Shown here piece after piece: positions 44,856 to 48,172 of a stretch of 48,172 bases of DNA. The notes under the pieces were generated by a model that saw nothing but the letters and a program-made list of their open reading frames with translations, was not told the origin of the DNA and made no database searches. Position numbers and translations under genes: made by a program. The DNA comes from a virus, in IMG/VR virus record IMGVR_UViG_3300025913_000377, positions 1 through 48,172 of that record. One strand, 5' to 3'. Within the stretch, counting starts at the first letter, position 1; the number at the start of each line of letters is the position of its first letter.

Positions 44856-46397
44856 ATGTCATCACCGATCACGACTCCCGATCGCCGGACGGTCCTCGGC
44901 TGGGCGGCAAGCGGGTTCGCCTTGGCCGCTGCCGGCGGATCCGCAGCTGCCGCGCAAACATCCGAACTAATGGGGCTCGAGGCGCGCGCGCTCCTGAAGC
45001 TTATCCGGACCAGACAAGTCTCGTGCGTAGAAGTCATGCAAGCCTGCCTTCGCCAGATCGACCTGTCGAACGGCAGGTTCAACGCCGTCGTGTCGATGGG
45101 CGAGCCCGAAGAACTGCTGCGCGCGGCGCGGGCCAGGGACGCCGAACTGGCAAGCGGGACGGCGGCCGGGCCGCTATGCGGTTTGCCCCACGCCGTCAAA
45201 GACCTCGCGTCCTTAAAGGGTTTTCGGTTCACGGCCGGCGGTTCGCCGCTGTTCCGAGACCGGATCGCGACCCGGGACAATTTGCCGACCGAGCGACTTC
45301 GCGCTGCCGGGGTCATCTTCATCGGCAAGACCAACGCGCCCGAATTCGGCTTGGGCTCGCACACCTATAACCGCGTGTTCGGTCCGACCCACAATGCCTA
45401 CGACCCTTCGCGCTCCGCGGGTGGCAGCAGCGGTGGCGCCGCTGTGGCGCTGGCTCTGCGGATGCTGCCGCTGGCGGACGGGTCGGACTATGGCGGCAGC
45501 CTGCGCAATCCCGCCGGCTGGAACAATGTGTGCGGGTTTCGAACGAGCTTTGGCCGCGTGCCGCTGGACGGCCCCGACGCATGGCTGCCGTCCATGGGTG
45601 TCGCCGGGCCGATGGCGCGGACGGTATCCGATCTGGCGATGCTGCTCTCGGTCCAGGCCGGCTATGATCCGCGCGCACCGCTGTCGATGGAGAGCAGCGG
45701 CGCCGGGTTCGCGGGCTCGCTGCAGGCCGATCTGCGCGGGAAACGCGTCGGCTGGCTTGGCGATTTCGGCGGCGCCGTCACGTCCGAACCTGAAGTTCTG
45801 GCGGTTTGCCGCGCATCGCTCGGTCGATTCGCGGCAATCGGCTGCACCATTGGCGAAGCCTTGCCTGCCTTCGATATCGAAAGGGCATGGCAGGCGTTCG
45901 TAACGCTCAGGGCCTGGCAGTCGGCAGCACCTCTGGCCGATATTGCGCGCGACCCGGCGAAACGCGCGCAGCTCAATGCACAGGCTCTGTTCGAGCTCGA
46001 CCTCGCCAGCCGGTTGATCCCGAGCGATATCCAGGCAGCCTCGGCGGTGCGCGCCGGTTGGAGCGCGGCGTTCGGCCGCTTGTTCGAGCAGTTCGACGTG
46101 CTGGTGGCGCCGACCGCGCAGCTTTTCCCATTCGACATCGCCCAGCTATGGCCGACCGAAATCGCCGGCAAGCAGATGCGCACCTATCACGAATGGATGA
46201 AAGGCGTCTGTCTCGTCACGCTCGCGGGGACGCCGTCGCTGGCGGTTCCGGCAGGGTTCAGCCGCACCGGCTTACCGATCGGCCTCCAGATCATCGCGCC
46301 GAACCACCAGGAAATGACGTCGTTGCAGTTCGGCGCGGCATATGAGGCGGCTGAGCCCTTGTGGCGAAGGCGCCCACCCAGCTTACGAGCGCATTAG
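44856..46397 (+). CDS. Amidase signature family enzyme with Tat signal
   Basis: 513 residues from ATG 44856. Twin-arginine signal DRRTVLGWAASGFALAAAGG, so it is exported folded to the periplasm. The amidase Ser-cisSer-Lys triad is visible: Lys115 (PHAVKDLAS), Ser191 (SAGGSSGGAAVALA) and Ser215 (GSDYGGSLRNPA). It hydrolyses carboxamides to acid and ammonia; the substrate cannot be told from sequence. Host gene, in the same direction as the DoxX gene that follows 87 bases later. Confidence 0.88.
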   Translation: MSSPITTPDRRTVLGWAASGFALAAAGGSAAAAQTSELMGLEARALLKLIRTRQVSCVEVMQACLRQIDLSNGRFNAVVSMGEPEELLRAARARDAELASGTAAGPLCGLPHAVKDLASLKGFRFTAGGSPLFRDRIATRDNLPTERLRAAGVIFIGKTNAPEFGLGSHTYNRVFGPTHNAYDPSRSAGGSSGGAAVALALRMLPLADGSDYGGSLRNPAGWNNVCGFRTSFGRVPLDGPDAWLPSMGVAGPMARTVSDLAMLLSVQAGYDPRAPLSMESSGAGFAGSLQADLRGKRVGWLGDFGGAVTSEPEVLAVCRASLGRFAAIGCTIGEALPAFDIERAWQAFVTLRAWQSAAPLADIARDPAKRAQLNAQALFELDLASRLIPSDIQAASAVRAGWSAAFGRLFEQFDVLVAPTAQLFPFDIAQLWPTEIAGKQMRTYHEWMKGVCLVTLAGTPSLAVPAGFSRTGLPIGLQIIAPNHQEMTSLQFGAAYEAAEPLWRRRPPSLRAH

Positions 46398-46484
46398 CCA
46401 ACCTGGCCTCGCGCCACGCGTTGCGGATAGCGGTCCAACAGCGCTATCTGACGACCGCGGGCAGGCGCGACCGGGGAGCGGAAC

Positions 46485-46955
46485 ATGGGGAATGCACCAG
46501 CGCGAGGCGCGCCGGCCTCCGGCAGAGCGGCATTGCTGCTCCGGCTGCTGCTGGGGTCGCTCTTTATTGCGCATCTCTATTGGAAGTTCGCGATTTTCCC
46601 CGGCGGGCTGGATGCCTGGTGGGGAAATCTGCTCAAGGCGGGATATCCGTCTTTCGTTCCCGCCTATGTCCTTTCGGCGGAGCTTGCCGGCGCCCTGCTG
46701 CTGATCCCGGGCGTCCTGACCAGATATGTCGCCGGCTACGCCATGCCGATGATGCTCGGCGCGGCTCACTTTTGGATGACGCGCAATGGCTTCTTCTTCA
46801 CCAAGGCTGGAGCCGAACTGCCGCTCGTCTGGCTGGCGCTTCTTGGCATTCAGGCGGTAGCGGGGGACGGTGACTTCGCGGCGCTCCGGTCACCGGATTC
46901 GCGCAGGGCGATGGCATGGTTGCGACGCCGACGCTTTGCCGCTGCCCGCGCCTGA
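46485..46955 (+). CDS. DoxX-family membrane protein
   Basis: 156 residues with four hydrophobic helices (LLLRLLLGSLFIAHLYWKF, FVPAYVLSAELAGALLLIPG, YAMPMMLGAAHFWM, LPLVWLALLGIQAV). The pattern R-x3-G-x2-F-x2-H near the start and E-x2-G-x-L-L-I-PG is typical of the DoxX/DoxD superfamily of small inner-membrane proteins. Basic cytoplasmic tail. Probably co-transcribed with the amidase. Confidence 0.78.
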   Translation: MGNAPARGAPASGRAALLLRLLLGSLFIAHLYWKFAIFPGGLDAWWGNLLKAGYPSFVPAYVLSAELAGALLLIPGVLTRYVAGYAMPMMLGAAHFWMTRNGFFFTKAGAELPLVWLALLGIQAVAGDGDFAALRSPDSRRAMAWLRRRRFAAARA

Positions 46956-47040
46956 CCAATCGTCGTGACGTCTCTGCACTCCAATGACGACAACGGGGCC
47001 GCTGTTCGAGAGCCGCCCCGTCGATCGTCTTTAACGGCAT

Positions 47041-47390
47041 TCAAGCCGTGGCTGTCTTTTCCGCGGCGGCGAGCGCCGCGGCGAAGTCGCGATAGGAATG
47101 AAGCGGGCGACCCAGCAACCGGGTAAGACGCTCGATGTCGCCGGCCTCCGGGATCATGCCGTCGCTGACAAAGCGCCCGGCCATCAGGCGCATCTCATAG
47201 GCTGCCCATTTCGGCATGAAGCTCGCCAGATTCTGCTCGAACGCGCTGGGGTCATCGCCACCATAGACGATCGGGCGACCGAGGAGGTCCGACCAGATGG
47301 CGGCCACGTCCGAACCCGTCAGCGTGTCGGGGCCGGCCAATCTGAAAAAGGCGTTCCCCAGCGGCTCGCCCGACGAGTTGGCGGCGTTTA
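47041..47390 (-). pseudogene. Truncated NmrA-like NAD(P)-binding protein (C-terminal remnant)
   Basis: The frame from about 47390 to 47041 encodes EPLGNAFFRLAGPDTLTGSD, IWSDLLGRPIVYGGDD and a helical C-terminus, matching the substrate-binding half of NmrA/atypical SDR proteins. The N-terminal Rossmann domain (GxxGxxG) is absent and an in-frame stop lies just upstream, so the gene has lost its first half. An internal start (47340) would give 99 residues. Confidence 0.6.
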
Positions 47391-47693
47391 TCGATTAGCG
47401 GTGTGTTGACGCGGCTCATCAGTCCCGCGATCGCAGCTCGGCTTGGGCGCGCAATGACCGGCCGATTGCTGCGCATCGCAACGTTTCGCACGAGCGGCTC
47501 GGCGCGGCTGGACACAGTGTTTGTCGGCGGTTGAGGTGACGGCGGCGACCTGGCCGACGGGCATCTGGGTCAGGCCGAGTCCCGCTACCGCTCCGACCAG
47601 CAGCCCGATCCCGGCGAACGCGCCATAGCGGCGCATCACCGTCGGTTTGCGGGCGGGAGGATGGTAGAGTGAGATGCCTGGTTTGCGACGCAT
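47388..47693 (-). CDS. Host hypothetical membrane-anchored protein
   Basis: 101 residues. Basic start (MRRKPGISLYHPPARKP), one transmembrane helix (YGAFAGIGLLVGAVAGLGLT) and a Cys/Arg-rich C-terminal half with HCVQPRRAARAKRCD and HCAPKPSCD. No family recognised. Between the NmrA remnant and the PilZ gene. Confidence 0.5.
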   Translation of the reverse strand: MRRKPGISLYHPPARKPTVMRRYGAFAGIGLLVGAVAGLGLTQMPVGQVAAVTSTADKHCVQPRRAARAKRCDAQQSAGHCAPKPSCDRGTDEPRQHTANR

Positions 47694-47783
47694 GATATTA
47701 TCTCAGCGACTTATCAGATTTCTCAGCGTCTTCCATTAACCAAGAGCGCATGTGGTCGCTTTTTGATGGTCCAACCCTTGGGA

Positions 47784-48119
47784 TCAGGCGGCGCCCACCT
47801 CGACCAGCGCTTCGTACAGATGGTCGGGCAATGTCCGGTGGAACAGGCAGCCGGCTTGGAAATCGTCAGCCCAGCGGACTGTCGCCGCGATCTGGCCCGC
47901 TCCAGGCAGGGTCAGCCAGATCACGCTGTCCTTCTTGAGGGCCGAATAGGTCGAGATGCGTGCGCCTTCGGGCGACAAATCGGTCACGCGGCACAATGTC
48001 CGGTCGAGCCCACTCCTGCCCAGCTTTGCGTCGAGCGATACCGGTGCGCGCGGCGATCGCCGGCGGCTCATCAATGCGGGTTCGAATTCCGCGGATATAT
48101 TGATCTGCCTGGCTTCCAT
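47784..48119 (-). CDS. PilZ-domain protein (cyclic-di-GMP receptor type)
   Basis: 111 residues from ATG 48119 (48137 also possible). The PilZ c-di-GMP signature is present: SRRRSPRAPV (RxxxR) and DLSPEGARI (D-x-S-x2-G), followed by the beta strands VIWLTLPGAGQIAATVRW. Single-domain PilZ proteins relay c-di-GMP levels to partner proteins controlling motility or envelope functions; common in sphingomonads. Confidence 0.85.
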   Translation of the reverse strand: MEARQINISAEFEPALMSRRRSPRAPVSLDAKLGRSGLDRTLCRVTDLSPEGARISTYSALKKDSVIWLTLPGAGQIAATVRWADDFQAGCLFHRTLPDHLYEALVEVGAA

Positions 48120-48172
48120 GACGGGAAGTCTAGGCATGCGATGCCTAAGAGAGCGTTAAGGACTACGCCTTC

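Overview
The window is a complete temperate podovirus-type prophage of about 43.6 kb (roughly 908-44488) in the chromosome of a GC-rich alphaproteobacterium. Sphingomonadales is the likeliest order, judged from protein style and from the flanking host genes (MltB transglycosylase, Tat-exported amidase, DoxX protein, PilZ protein). That taxonomic call is inference. The prophage sits in a tRNA-Ser(TGA) gene. A 20-bp identical core lies in the anticodon arm at 908-927 (left) and 44469-44488 (right). An intact tRNA-Ser is present at the right junction and only a 5' half at the left.

Layout. (1) 1-775: host lytic transglycosylase, cut by the window edge. (2) 884-927: host 5' half of tRNA-Ser. (3) 1042-6073, + strand: tightly overlapped operon of small early or accessory genes, including a Lar-like zinc protein, zinc-ribbon proteins and an HNH nuclease; a minus-strand tRNA-like element and a 47-codon ORF lie at 5199-5455. 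(4) 6157-29852, minus strand: late operon, read from the right as terminase small and large subunits, portal, scaffold, an HNH endonuclease, major capsid protein, adaptor, nozzle-like protein, internal virion/ejection proteins with a lytic transglycosylase, tail appendages with a large spike carrying an SGNH esterase, then metallophosphoesterase, endolysin, holin and Rz/Rz1 spanins. A two-gene + strand cassette (9201-9632) lies antisense inside it. (5) 30061-34438, minus strand: early leftward operon with a Cro-like regulator, DNA-binding proteins, a Hjc-like nuclease, a stand-alone DnaA domain IV protein and a replication initiator. It runs into a promoter plus hairpin leader (29979-30064) placed to control the late genes. 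(6) 34440-36660: lysogeny control, with a short XRE-type repressor, a PemK/MazF-like toxin, two exported proteins (one Rap1a/Tai-like) under their own leftward promoter, and four copies of the 8-bp motif GTTGGGAA at the two early promoter regions. (7) 36661-44367, + strand: early rightward operon with many small genes, an HNH protein, ERF annealing protein, lambda-type exonuclease, DUF968- and DUF1367-like proteins, a HIT hydrolase, an excisionase-like protein and a tyrosine integrase. (8) 44445-44534: reconstituted tRNA-Ser. (9) 44856-48119: host amidase, DoxX, an NmrA-like remnant, a hypothetical and a PilZ protein.

How it works together. In the circular phage the rightward operon (36661 to the integrase) would continue through attP into the left-arm genes (1042-6073). 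Integration cuts this unit. The phage carries the 5' half of the tRNA with its own good promoter, so integration hands that promoter to the host tRNA and leaves the left-arm genes behind the host's original tRNA promoter. The phage 5' half differs from the host half but keeps D-stem pairing through compensatory changes. This promoter and half-tRNA exchange is the most striking feature of the window.

No CRISPR array, IS element, rRNA or reverse transcriptase (diversity-generating retroelement) was seen.
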